Origin: DASQFQ01 sp963805525
Lineage (GTDB): Bacteria; Actinomycetota; Thermoleophilia; Solirubrobacterales; Solirubrobacteraceae
DNA: 64,000 nucleotides
Direction of reading: 5' to 3'
NCBI GenBank assembly: GCA_963805525.1
Contig: CAWDUT010000002.1
Span: 186,001 to 250,000, forward strand
The first letter of the stretch is position 1; every line of letters begins with the position of its first letter. This document shows positions 35,509 through 43,027 of this stretch, piece after piece. The notes under the pieces were generated by a model that saw only the letters and a list, made by a program, of their open reading frames with translations, did no database searches and was not told the DNA's origin. Position numbers and translations under genes: made by a program.

Positions 35509-36779
35509 CCGACTTCGGCGTCGAGACGATCGAGCTCGACCTGCCGCCGCTGGCGGCGGGGTTCGCGCGGCGGCTGCACGAGGCCGGCGTGCCGGTCACG
35601 CCCGACCGCGCCGTCGGCTTCGCACGCGCGCTCGGGCTGACGCGCCCGGTGTCGCGGCGGCGGCTGTACTGGACCGCGCGCTCGGTGTTCGTCTCCGACC
35701 CGGCGCACGTCGCGGCGTTCGACCGCGTCTTCGCCGACGTGTTCGGCCCGCAGCCGTTCGAGGGCGAGCCGCCGGAGGACGTTTCGGGCGCGACGGCGGA
35801 GGCCTCGATCGACGTCCCGTCCGGCGACGGCCGCTCGCGCGAGGGCGACGAGCTCGACGTCCCGGTCGCGCTCGCCAGCGACGAGGAGCGGCTGCGCAGC
35901 AAGCGCTTCGACTCGCTCGAGCCCGGCGAGCTCGCGCAGCTGTACCGGCTGATGGCCCAGCTCGAGCTGGCGACGCCGCTGCGCCGGACGCGGCGGCAGG
36001 AGCGCGGGCGCCACGGCCGCGACGTCGACCTCCGCCGCAGCCTGCGCGCCTCGCTGCGCACCGGCGGCGAGCCGCTCGCGCTGGCACGGCGCCAGCGGCG
36101 GATCCGGCCGCGGCGGCTCGTGATGCTGTGCGACATCTCGGGCTCGATGGAGCCCTACGCGCGCGCGTACCTGCAGTTCCTCATCTCCGCCGCCGGCAGC
36201 GGGCCGCACGTCGAGGCGTTCGTGTTCGCGACGCGGCTCACGCGCGTCACCCGCGCGCTGGCCGGCCGCAACCCGGAGCGCGCGCTGCGCCGCGCCACCG
36301 AGGCGGCGCCCGACTGGTCGAGCGGCACCCGCATCGGCGAGGCGCTCAAGCAGTTCAACGACCGCCACGGCCGGCGCGGGATGGCGCGCGGCGCGGTCGT
36401 GGTGATCCTCTCCGACGGCTGGGAGCGCGGCGACCCGGCGCTCGTCGGGCGCGAGATGGCGCGGCTCTCCCGACTCGCGCACCGGATCGTGTGGGTGAAC
36501 CCGCGCATGAGCGCCGGCATCTGGGCGCCGCGCGCGGGCGGGATGAAGGCGGCGCTGCCGCACTGCGACGCGCTGGTCAGCGGGCACAACTTCCGCGCGC
36601 TGGGCGAGGTCGTCGACGCGATCGGTGGCGCTCCCGTGGAGGCGCCCGGCCCCGCGCCGGCCGACGAGCCGGAGACGTGGGCGAGCGCGACGCCGGTGCC
36701 GGGCAGCTCGGTGGCGATGCCGAGCGGGCACGGTCCGAGCCGCGGCAACACGAGCCCAGGATGGGTCACCGATGAGTGA
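35505..36779 (+). CDS. coxE: VWA-domain protein CoxE
   Basis: 424 residues from the ATG at 35505 (4-base overlap). A basic central region (RRTRRQERGRHGRDVDLRR) precedes the VWA domain starting LVMLCDISGSMEPYARA with the metal-dependent adhesion site DISGS, and VVVILSDGWERGDP later. It forms the MoxR-VWA pair with CoxD for insertion of copper and sulfur into CODH. The last 50 residues are Pro/Gly-rich and probably flexible. Confidence 0.92.
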   Translation: MTDFGVETIELDLPPLAAGFARRLHEAGVPVTPDRAVGFARALGLTRPVSRRRLYWTARSVFVSDPAHVAAFDRVFADVFGPQPFEGEPPEDVSGATAEASIDVPSGDGRSREGDELDVPVALASDEERLRSKRFDSLEPGELAQLYRLMAQLELATPLRRTRRQERGRHGRDVDLRRSLRASLRTGGEPLALARRQRRIRPRRLVMLCDISGSMEPYARAYLQFLISAAGSGPHVEAFVFATRLTRVTRALAGRNPERALRRATEAAPDWSSGTRIGEALKQFNDRHGRRGMARGAVVVILSDGWERGDPALVGREMARLSRLAHRIVWVNPRMSAGIWAPRAGGMKAALPHCDALVSGHNFRALGEVVDAIGGAPVEAPGPAPADEPETWASATPVPGSSVAMPSGHGPSRGNTSPGWVTDE

Positions 36780-36945
36780 CGCGGTGAAGCTCTGCATCTA
36801 CCCGGGCTGCGAGCGGCCCGCGGCGCCGGCGCACCCGATGGGCGGGCCGCAGCCGGCGTTCTGCGACCTCGAGGAGCACAACGCGCTCACTGCCCATCAG
36901 GAGCGCCAGAGACTTGCGAACCAGGAGGAGGAGAAGCGTGGCTGA
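36772..36945 (+). CDS. Small Cys-containing protein of the cox operon
   Basis: 57 residues from the ATG at 36772, overlapping coxE by 8 bases. LCIYPGCERPAAPAHPMGG, then AFCDLEEHNA, gives a C-x4-C...C-x4-H pattern that could bind one metal ion. The tail is a charged helix (AHQERQRLANQEEEKRG). No family is recognised. Its place between coxE and the CoxL fragment suggests a maturation or assembly role, but this is only context. Confidence 0.65.
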   Translation: MSDAVKLCIYPGCERPAAPAHPMGGPQPAFCDLEEHNALTAHQERQRLANQEEEKRG

Positions 36946-37384
36946 CGAGGCGTACCGGGCGGTCTTCCTGCGCGTGCACCCCACGGGCAAGATGGTGCTG
37001 TCACTGACGACCGAGGCCGACGGCAAGGAGCCGGAGTACGCGCAGCTCGTGGCCGGGGAGCTCGGCGTGCCGGCGCTCGACGTCAAGGTCGTGCCCGCGG
37101 ACACCGATCGCTTCGGCGAGGGTCACGGCTTCAACACGGCGCCGTCGGAGGGGGTGCCCGCCGCGATCGCCAAGACGACCGAGAAGATCCGCGACAAGGG
37201 GCGGCTGCTCGCGGGCATGGCGCTCGACGCCGCGCCGGACACGCTCGAGTGGCGCAACGGGGCGTGGGCGAACGGCGAGGAGTACAAGACGATCGAGGAC
37301 GTCGCGCTCTACGCGCACGGCACCGGCGCGCTGCCGCCGGGCGTCGAGGGCGGCCTCGACGCGCAGACCGTCTACCGCGACTAG
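36938..37384 (+). CDS. Stand-alone fragment-like paralogue of the CoxL Moco-binding domain
   Basis: 148 residues from the GTG at 36938, with AGGAGGAGAAG upstream. It aligns along its whole length with CoxL residues 500-641: LRVHPTGKMVLSL against LRVHPSGKAVVSI, KTTEKIRDKGRLLAGMALDA against SRKVRDKARAIAATMLE, and GGLDAQTVY against GGLDAQVIY. The QGQGHETTF Moco motif of CoxL is lost (TTEADGKEPEYAQL). The frame is intact with a good ribosome site, so this is probably a gene rather than debris. Possible roles are decoy, assembly factor or regulator. Confidence 0.75.
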   Translation: MADEAYRAVFLRVHPTGKMVLSLTTEADGKEPEYAQLVAGELGVPALDVKVVPADTDRFGEGHGFNTAPSEGVPAAIAKTTEKIRDKGRLLAGMALDAAPDTLEWRNGAWANGEEYKTIEDVALYAHGTGALPPGVEGGLDAQTVYRD

Positions 37385-37887
37385 TCGCCGAGGCGGCCGT
37401 CGAGCCGCACCTCGACGTCGTCGAGCACCTTGAGGGTGCCGAACAGCGCCGAGAACGGCTTCATGCCGAAGCGTGTCTGCGTGACCGTGGCGGCGGCGTG
37501 CACGGCGCCGTCGTCCACGCGCAGATCGAAGGTCAGCGGCTGGCTCGCGCCCGCCAGCGTGAGCTCGCCGTCGACCTGGAAGTGGCCGTCACCACCGCTC
37601 ACGGAGGCGGAACGGAACGCGATGTTCCGCTTCTCCAGGACCTCGTCGTCGATGGTCTTGAGGATGTTCTCCTTGTCCTCGTCGCCGAGCTTCTGCATCC
37701 CGCCCTCGCCCTTCTCGACCCGTAGCGAGCTGCCGTCGGCGGACAGTTCGGCGGTGCCGGCGTCGAGGTCGAGGGTCGCCTCCCAGCGGGTGACGTGCAG
37801 CTCGAGGTCGTGGCCGGCCTTGGCGGCCGCGCCGCCGCGCTTCGTGTGGACCGACAGCGTCGCGTTGTCAGGACCGAGCCGGTGCAC
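37381..37887 (-). CDS. YceI-family lipocalin-like protein
   Basis: 168 residues from the GTG at 37887-37885 (VHRLGPDNATLSVHTKRGG). An ATG at 37911 in frame is the alternative, but the shared -10 element fits a leaderless GTG. YceI features are the eight-stranded barrel with KAGHDLELHVTRWEATLDLD, FQVDGELTLAGASQPLTFDL and the final VEVRLDGRLGD. There is no signal peptide. YceI proteins bind isoprenoid lipids. It is convergent with the CoxL fragment (4-base overlap) and divergent from coxG. Confidence 0.85.
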   Translation of the reverse strand: MHRLGPDNATLSVHTKRGGAAAKAGHDLELHVTRWEATLDLDAGTAELSADGSSLRVEKGEGGMQKLGDEDKENILKTIDDEVLEKRNIAFRSASVSGGDGHFQVDGELTLAGASQPLTFDLRVDDGAVHAAATVTQTRFGMKPFSALFGTLKVLDDVEVRLDGRLGD

Positions 37888-37895
37888 GCCGGGAG

Positions 37896-37903
37896 CATAT
37901 ATT
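37896..37903. promoter_or_regulatory. Shared bidirectional -10 element between yceI and coxG
   Basis: CATATATT is the only A/T-rich stretch here. Read on the plus strand, TATATT (37898-37903) ends 6 bases before the coxG ATG. Read on the minus strand, TATATG (37901-37896) ends 8 bases before the YceI GTG. Both distances suit leaderless transcripts. Confidence 0.55.
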
Positions 37904-37909
37904 CCGTCC

Positions 37910-38341
37910 ATGGCCACCGAACTCGACCACACGTTCACCACCGAGAAGTCGCTCGACGACAGCTACGCCTCGATCCTCGACCTCGAGCGCCTCGTGCCCG
38001 CCGTCGAGGGCGGCAGCGTCAAGGAGGTGATCGAGCCCGGGAAGGTGAGGGCGGAGATCCTGATGCGCATGGGCGCGATGTCGATGAAGATGGTCGGCAC
38101 CGTCGAGGTCTCCGAGCAGGACGAGGCCGCCCACCGCGCGGTGCTGAAGGTGCGCGCGCGCGACGACGGGGGCACCGGCCACGCCAACGCCGAGGTGACG
38201 TTCCAGCTCCGCGACGGCGGCGGGGACATCCACACCAACGCCCAGATCACCGGCAAGGCCGCGTCGATGGGCGAGGGCGTCGTGGTCGGCGTGCTCGACG
38301 CGCTGATCAAGGACTTCACGACGAAGCTGGGCCAGATTTGA
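37910..38341 (+). CDS. coxG: CoxG, SRPBCC-fold CODH-associated protein
   Basis: 143 residues from the ATG at 37910. The SRPBCC/CoxG domain covers the whole chain (LDDSYASILDLERLVPAVEG, then RMGAMSMKMVGTVEV and GKAASMGEGVVVGVLDALIK). CoxG attaches CO dehydrogenase to the membrane and can carry quinone. The stop codon's last base is the first base of the long hairpin element. Confidence 0.9.
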   Translation: MATELDHTFTTEKSLDDSYASILDLERLVPAVEGGSVKEVIEPGKVRAEILMRMGAMSMKMVGTVEVSEQDEAAHRAVLKVRARDDGGTGHANAEVTFQLRDGGGDIHTNAQITGKAASMGEGVVVGVLDALIKDFTTKLGQI

Positions 38342-38504
38342 TGGTCGGTTCCACGACCCTCGCACCCGTCTGCACGCGTCCCGCGGCGCAGGGTCGGCAC
38401 CCACCGGAAGGGGGAGGTGGCGCTGCCACGATCCCCCTTCGGCGTCCACCCCCTGCATCCACGGGACACGCACATCCGGGCACGACGGCCGCGAAACCGA
38501 CCAT
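38341..38504. repeat. 164-bp imperfect inverted repeat (long hairpin element)
   Basis: The arms are 38341-38421 and 38425-38504 around GCT. The outer 10 bp are perfect (ATGGTCGGTT/AACCGACCAT), the inner part too (AAGGGGGA/TCCCCCTT, GTGGC/GCCAC). Over the outer 46 columns 34 are identical. Nine of the 12 differences are transitions, and all nine give G-U wobble in RNA copied from the minus strand. It may encode a structured RNA or be a MITE-like hairpin; it also could end coxG transcription. Confidence 0.7.
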
Positions 38505-38512
38505 CTAGCGCC

Positions 38513-38797
38513 ATGGCGCGCGTCGTGATGAGGGCGGTGCGCCCGGGGGAGGTCCCTCCCGACGGCGGCACCGCGCTGCAGGAGGACCCGACGCGCCCGG
38601 TGTTCCGCGGCAACGGGCCCGACGACTACGTGTGCGTGCAGTGCGGCAACCTGCTCGCCGAGTCGATGAGCGACGAGGCGATGACGTTCAAGGTGCGCGT
38701 GAAGTGCGGTGTCTGCAAGACGATCAACGTCTCGGCGACGGACGTCCACGATCCCAAGCGGCGTAAGCGCCCTCCGGGTCGTCGTCCAGGACCGTGA
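38513..38797 (+). CDS. Small zinc-ribbon-like protein
   Basis: 94 residues from the ATG at 38513 (MARVVMRAVRPGEVPPDGGT). Two CxxC pairs, YVCVQCGNLL and VKCGVCKTIN, 27 residues apart, form a typical zinc ribbon. The C-terminus is very basic (DPKRRKRPPGRRPGP) and overlaps the convergent gene by 74 bases. It could bind nucleic acid or be a redox or zinc protein; the specific role is unknown. Confidence 0.7.
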   Translation: MARVVMRAVRPGEVPPDGGTALQEDPTRPVFRGNGPDDYVCVQCGNLLAESMSDEAMTFKVRVKCGVCKTINVSATDVHDPKRRKRPPGRRPGP

Positions 38798-39290
38798 TCC
38801 GCACCAGCGGCGGGTGGCCCATGGCCGGCACCGCGAGGTCGCGCAGCGCGTCGTGGTAGGCGCGCTCGCGGGGCACGCCGCCGAAGCCGAAGCCCTTGGC
38901 CGCCAGGCCGCGGCCGATCGCGTCGGTGCGCGGCGCCAGCTCGCGGCACAGCGCCATGTGCTCGTCGCGGTCGAAGCCGAGCGGGGCATCGGCCGGGTAG
39001 AGCTCGAGCGCCGCCAGGCGGTGCGAGGTGAAGTGCTCCGGCCCGTCGAGCGAGATCAGCGTCTCGCCGTCGGCCAGCAGCGGCGGGAGCAGGAGGTTCG
39101 CGCGCGCGGCGGGCAGCACCGTGAGGTCGCCCTTGAGCCGCACGAAGATCGCGGCGAGCACCTCGAGCGCGGCTCTGACCGGCGCGACGATCGCCGGGTC
39201 GCGGCGCGCCTTGGCGACGCGCTCGAGCCCGACGTGGCCCTGCTCGCAGAGCCAGTCGAAGCTCCGCTCCTCGAGATCAGCCGGCGTCAG
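38724..39290 (-). CDS. Conserved-looking hypothetical protein, apparent CTG start
   Basis: About 188 residues. The coding frame has no ATG, GTG or TTG between the end of the upstream gene's overlap and residue 40. CTG at 39290-39288, lying 11 bases before the upstream stop, gives MTPADLEERSFDWLCEQGHV and is the best candidate. The sequence is mostly helical: LERVAKARRDPAIVAPVRAA, ISLDGPEHFTSHRLAALELY, GLAAKGFGFGGVPRERAYHD. No family is recognised. Confidence 0.55.
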   Translation of the reverse strand: MTPADLEERSFDWLCEQGHVGLERVAKARRDPAIVAPVRAALEVLAAIFVRLKGDLTVLPAARANLLLPPLLADGETLISLDGPEHFTSHRLAALELYPADAPLGFDRDEHMALCRELAPRTDAIGRGLAAKGFGFGGVPRERAYHDALRDLAVPAMGHPPLVRITVLDDDPEGAYAAWDRGRPSPRR

Positions 39291-39552
39291 CGTCCGGCCT
39301 GTTGTGCGCGCCCATGGCGTCCTTGAGGTCCGGCTCGGCGCCCTCGGGCAGCTCGACGCCGCCGTCCGAGGTCGCGTCCGCGTCGTCGCCCGCGCTGAGG
39401 TCGACGCCCTCCTCGGTCGCCGGCTCGTCGGAGCCGGTCGTGCGGCCGAGCACCGCGTCGTCGTCGTCGTCGCCGGTGCCCAGCTCGTCGGGCACGACGC
39501 CCTCGTCAGCCGTCTCGGCCCATTCACCCTTGTCTTCTTCGCGATTCTCCAT
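39277..39552 (-). CDS. Acidic low-complexity small protein
   Basis: 91 residues from the ATG at 39552-39550 (MENREEDKGEWAETADEG). It is rich in Asp, Glu, Gly and Thr (GTGDDDDDAVLGRTTGSDEP), with no hydrophobic core, so probably unstructured. It lies 10 bases after the thymidylate kinase gene and overlaps the following gene by 14 bases. The function is unknown. Confidence 0.55.
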   Translation of the reverse strand: MENREEDKGEWAETADEGVVPDELGTGDDDDDAVLGRTTGSDEPATEEGVDLSAGDDADATSDGGVELPEGAEPDLKDAMGAHNRPDADAG

Positions 39553-39561
39553 GGGGGCGTC

Positions 39562-40194
39562 TTACCCGTCGCCGACGTCGCCTATCGCCGCGAGCGCGTC
39601 AGCGAGCACGCGCTCGGGCGGCTGCGCGGCGTCGATCACCGCGATCCGGTCGGGGTCGGCGGCGGCGAGCTCGTCGTAGGCGGCGGCCACCGCCTCGAAG
39701 AACTCGGCCGGCTCGCGCTCCAGCCGGTCGGGGTCGCGGCCGCCGATGCGCTCGCGGCCGACCGCCGGGTCGATCCGCAGCAGCAGGGTGCGGTCGGGCC
39801 GCAGGCCGCCGGTGGCGAGCTCGTTCAGCGAGCGGATCGCCTCGACGCCCAGCCCGCGGCCGGCGCCCTGGTAGGCGAGCGAGGAGTCGACGAAGCGGTC
39901 GAGCAGCACCCACTGGCCGCTCTCGAGCAGCGGCACGAGCTGCTCGGAGACGAGCTGCGCCCGCGCCGCCGCGTACAGCAGCGCCTCCGCGCGCGGGTCG
40001 ACGGAGAGCTCCGGGTCCTTCACCAGCACGCGGATGCGCTCGGACAGCTCGACGCCTCCGGGCTCGCGCAGCACCAGCAGCTCGCGGCCGCGGGCGGCCA
40101 GCTCGCGGGTCAGCCCGGCCACCAGCGTCGTCTTGCCGGCCCCATCGAGCCCCTCGACGGTGATGAGTCGTCCGGTCGCCACCCCTAGGATCAT
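39562..40194 (-). CDS. tmk: Thymidylate kinase
   Basis: 210 residues from the ATG at 40194-40192; a GTG at 40182 giving MATGRLITVEG is an alternative. P-loop LITVEGLDGAGKTTLV (about 11-26), LREPGGVELSERIR, the DR motif in LLDRFVDSSLAYQGAGRGLG. It makes dTDP from dTMP. The divergent holB start is only 4 bases away, so each promoter must lie in the other gene unless the start is internal. Confidence 0.93.
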   Translation of the reverse strand: MILGVATGRLITVEGLDGAGKTTLVAGLTRELAARGRELLVLREPGGVELSERIRVLVKDPELSVDPRAEALLYAAARAQLVSEQLVPLLESGQWVLLDRFVDSSLAYQGAGRGLGVEAIRSLNELATGGLRPDRTLLLRIDPAVGRERIGGRDPDRLEREPAEFFEAVAAAYDELAAADPDRIAVIDAAQPPERVLADALAAIGDVGDG

Positions 40195-40198
40195 CTCA

Positions 40199-41341
40199 GT
40201 GAGCGTCCTCGAGGCACATCCGCACGCCGCCGCCGTCCTCGGCGCGGCCCTGCGCACCCGCCCCTCGCACGCCTACCTGTTCCACGGCCCGGCCGGCTCG
40301 GGCAAGCGCGAGGCCGCCCGGGCGTTCGCGGCCGAGCTGCTCGCCCGCGACGCCCGGGACCCCGAGAACGCCAAGGCGCGCGCGCTGGGCGGCGTGCACC
40401 CGGACCTCACGTGGGTCGCGCCCAGCGGCGCCCACATCATGCTGCGCGGCGACGTCGACCAGTCGGTGGTCGCCGCCGCCGGCCACACGCCGTTCGAGGC
40501 GAGCTGGCGCGTGTTCGTGCTCGAGCGCGTCGACACGATGGACGACCCGGCCGCCAACACGCTGCTGAAGACGCTCGAGGAGCCGCCCAGCTACGTCGTG
40601 CTGATCCTCCTCACCGACAAGCCGACCCAGGTGCTGCCGACGATCACCTCGCGCTGCCAGGGCGTGCGCTTCGACCCGCTGCCGCCGCTGCGGCTGGCGG
40701 AGAAGCTCGAGTCGCAGGGCGTGGCGCCGATCGCCGCTCGCGCCTGCGCGCGGCTGTCGCTCGGCGACGGCGAGCGCGCGCTGGCGCTCGCGCTCGGCGA
40801 GGGCCCCGCCCTGCGCGCCCGCGCCGAGGCGTTCGCCCGCGCGGCGCTGCGCGGCGAGGTCGGCCGTGCGAAGCCATGGAGCGAGGTGCTCGAGGCCGCC
40901 CGCACGGCGGGGCGCGCCGCCGAGGCCGAGCTCGAGCAGGCGCTGGCCGAGGAGCTCCAGTACCTGCCGAAGAAGGAGCACCGCCGCAAGCAGACCGAGT
41001 TCACCGAGCGCGCCCGCCGCGCGGCCCGGCGAGCCGAGACGGCCGGGCTCGACCACGCGCTCCAGCTCGCCGGCCTCTGGTACCGCGACCTCGCCTGCCT
41101 GGCCGCCGACGCCGAGGAGCTGGTGCTCGCCACCGACCGGCTGGAGGAGCTCCGCTCCGACATCGCGACGTACCCCTGCCAGGGCCTCCAGGAGGCGCTC
41201 GAGCTGGTGGAGGACACGCGCATGCGCCTGCCGTTCAACGTCTCCTACGACCTCGCGCTCCAGGCGCTCGCCTACCGGCTCGAGCGCACGCTCGGGGGCC
41301 TGGTTGGTGGGGGGCGGGTGGGCGGGGTCCTATCCGGATGA
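40199..41341 (+). CDS. holB: DNA polymerase III subunit delta prime
   Basis: 380 residues from the GTG at 40199. The AAA+ clamp-loader region includes AYLFHGPAGSGKREAARAFA, the Walker B-like FVLERVDTMDDPAANTLLKT, then LEEPPSYVVLILLTD and ITSRCQGVRFDPL (SRC motif). It is part of the clamp loader at the replication fork. The C-terminal 200 residues are helical. The end overlaps fdhD by 4 bases. Confidence 0.92.
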   Translation: MSVLEAHPHAAAVLGAALRTRPSHAYLFHGPAGSGKREAARAFAAELLARDARDPENAKARALGGVHPDLTWVAPSGAHIMLRGDVDQSVVAAAGHTPFEASWRVFVLERVDTMDDPAANTLLKTLEEPPSYVVLILLTDKPTQVLPTITSRCQGVRFDPLPPLRLAEKLESQGVAPIAARACARLSLGDGERALALALGEGPALRARAEAFARAALRGEVGRAKPWSEVLEAARTAGRAAEAELEQALAEELQYLPKKEHRRKQTEFTERARRAARRAETAGLDHALQLAGLWYRDLACLAADAEELVLATDRLEELRSDIATYPCQGLQEALELVEDTRMRLPFNVSYDLALQALAYRLERTLGGLVGGGRVGGVLSG

Positions 41342-42099
41342 CGGAGGTCCGCATCCGCGGCGCGTACGCCACGGTGCGCGGTGAGGGGATCGAGGACGAG
41401 GTCGCGGTCGAGGAGCCGCTGGAGATCCGCGTCGACGGCGCGCCGATCGCGGTGACGATGCGGACGCCGGGCGAGGACGAGGAGCTCGCGCTCGGCTTCC
41501 TCCACGGCGAGGGGCTGATCGACGGCCCGCGCGCCGCCGGGCCGCCGCCCGACCTCGCCGCCAACACGATCGAGGTCACCGGCCCGCTGCTGCGCGAGCC
41601 CGGCGCCCGCTCGTTCTACGCCACCTCGTCCTGCGGCGTGTGCGGAAAGGGCGCGCTGGAGGAGGTCGCCGTCCACGCGCCGCGGGTCGCCGACGGCCCG
41701 GCGATCGCGCGCGACCTGCTGGCCGCGCTGCCCGACCGCCTGCGCCAGCCGACCTTCACCCGCACCGGCGGCCTGCACGCCACCGGCCTGTTCAGCGCCG
41801 ACGGCGAGCTCCTGTACGTGCGCGAGGACGTCGGGCGCCACAACGCGATGGACAAGGTGATCGGCCGTGCGCTGATCGACGGCCTCGTCCCGCTCTCGGG
41901 CCTCGTGCTGTGCGTCTCCGGCCGGCTGTCGTTCGAGCTGGTGCAGAAGGCCGCGGTGGCGGGCGCGCCGATCCTCGTCGGCGTCGGCGCCCCGAGCTCG
42001 CTCGCGGTCCGGCTCGCCGACGACCGCAACCTCACGCTCGCCGGCTTCGCGCGTGGCGGGCGCGTGAACGTCTACACCGGCGCGCAGCGGGTGAGCTAG
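41338..42099 (+). CDS. fdhD: FdhD, formate dehydrogenase sulfurtransferase accessory protein
   Basis: 253 residues from the ATG at 41338. It has MRTPGEDEELALGFLHGEGL, the cysteine motif ATSSCGVCGKG (about residue 100) that carries sulfur, FTRTGGLHATGLFSADGEL, REDVGRHNAMDKVIG and VSGRLSFELVQKAAVAGAPI. FdhD passes sulfur to the molybdenum cofactor of formate dehydrogenases. No formate dehydrogenase is in the window. Confidence 0.94.
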   Translation: MTEVRIRGAYATVRGEGIEDEVAVEEPLEIRVDGAPIAVTMRTPGEDEELALGFLHGEGLIDGPRAAGPPPDLAANTIEVTGPLLREPGARSFYATSSCGVCGKGALEEVAVHAPRVADGPAIARDLLAALPDRLRQPTFTRTGGLHATGLFSADGELLYVREDVGRHNAMDKVIGRALIDGLVPLSGLVLCVSGRLSFELVQKAAVAGAPILVGVGAPSSLAVRLADDRNLTLAGFARGGRVNVYTGAQRVS

Positions 42100-42959
42100 G
42101 CGCCGATCGGGCCGAGCCGCGGCTCGAGCCCGTAGAGATCAAACGCCCGGAAGCGGTTGAAGTGCTCGTGCTCCGGGCCGTGGAAGTCGGCAGAGCCGGT
42201 GGAGAGCAGCCCGCGCGCCTCGCATTCGCCGTGCAGCAGCACCGCCTGCTCGCGCGAGTGCTCGGGGTAGAACACCTCGACGCCGTCGAGCCCCTCGGCC
42301 GCGAACGTCGCGATCGCGCGCCGCACCTCGTCCGGGTCCTCGACGTCCCAGAACGGGTGCGCCCACACCGCGACGCCGCCGGCGGCGTGGATGACCTCGA
42401 TCGCCTGCTCCACGGTCGGCCGCGAGCGCGCGACGTAGGCCTTCGCCCCCGGCACCAGGTAGGGCGGGAAGAGCTCCTTCTTGCCCTTGATGCCCTCGCG
42501 CGCCAGGCGCTCGGCGTTGTCGGGGTGGGCGAGCACGGCGTCGGCGAGGTGCGGGCGGCCGATGCTCTCGCGATGCATGAACTCGTCGTCGTCGAGCGCG
42601 AAGCCGAGCTCGCGCAGGCGGTCGGCCATGGCGAGGATGCGGCGGCCGCGGTCGGCGCGGAAGTCCTCCAGCGCGGCCAGCAGCGCGGGGTCGGCGGTGT
42701 CGATCTCGTAGCCGAGGATGTGCAGGTCCTCGTGCTCGCCGTGCACGCTCGAGAGCTCCGCGGCGGGCGAGAGCCGGATCCCGTGCTCCTGCGCGGCGGC
42801 GGCCGCCTCGGCCACCCCGGCCACGGAGTCGTGGTCGGAGAGCGCGAGCAGCTCGACGCCCGCGGCGGCCGCCCGCGCCACCACCTCGGAGGGCGGCAGC
42901 GCCCCGTCGGAGTGCGTGGAGTGGGACTGCAGATCGAAGCTCGGCGTGTCAGCGCTCAT
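42096..42959 (-). CDS. PHP-domain phosphoesterase
   Basis: 287 residues from the ATG at 42959-42957. PHP motifs are FDLQSHSTHSDGALPPSEVV (HxH), ALSDHDSVAG (DHD), ISPAAE-type LSPAAELSSVHG, and the late AVWAHPFWD and STGSADFHGPEH. This is the TrpH/YciV-like group, which includes 3',5'-nucleotide and RNA 5'-end phosphatases with three metals. The stop overlaps fdhD by 4 bases. Confidence 0.9.
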   Translation of the reverse strand: MSADTPSFDLQSHSTHSDGALPPSEVVARAAAAGVELLALSDHDSVAGVAEAAAAAQEHGIRLSPAAELSSVHGEHEDLHILGYEIDTADPALLAALEDFRADRGRRILAMADRLRELGFALDDDEFMHRESIGRPHLADAVLAHPDNAERLAREGIKGKKELFPPYLVPGAKAYVARSRPTVEQAIEVIHAAGGVAVWAHPFWDVEDPDEVRRAIATFAAEGLDGVEVFYPEHSREQAVLLHGECEARGLLSTGSADFHGPEHEHFNRFRAFDLYGLEPRLGPIGA

Positions 42960-43027
42960 TGACGGCCTGTCGTTTGGGCTCACGCGCGCGAGGGGACCCT
43001 TTCGCGCAACCAAGGGAAGGGAGAACC

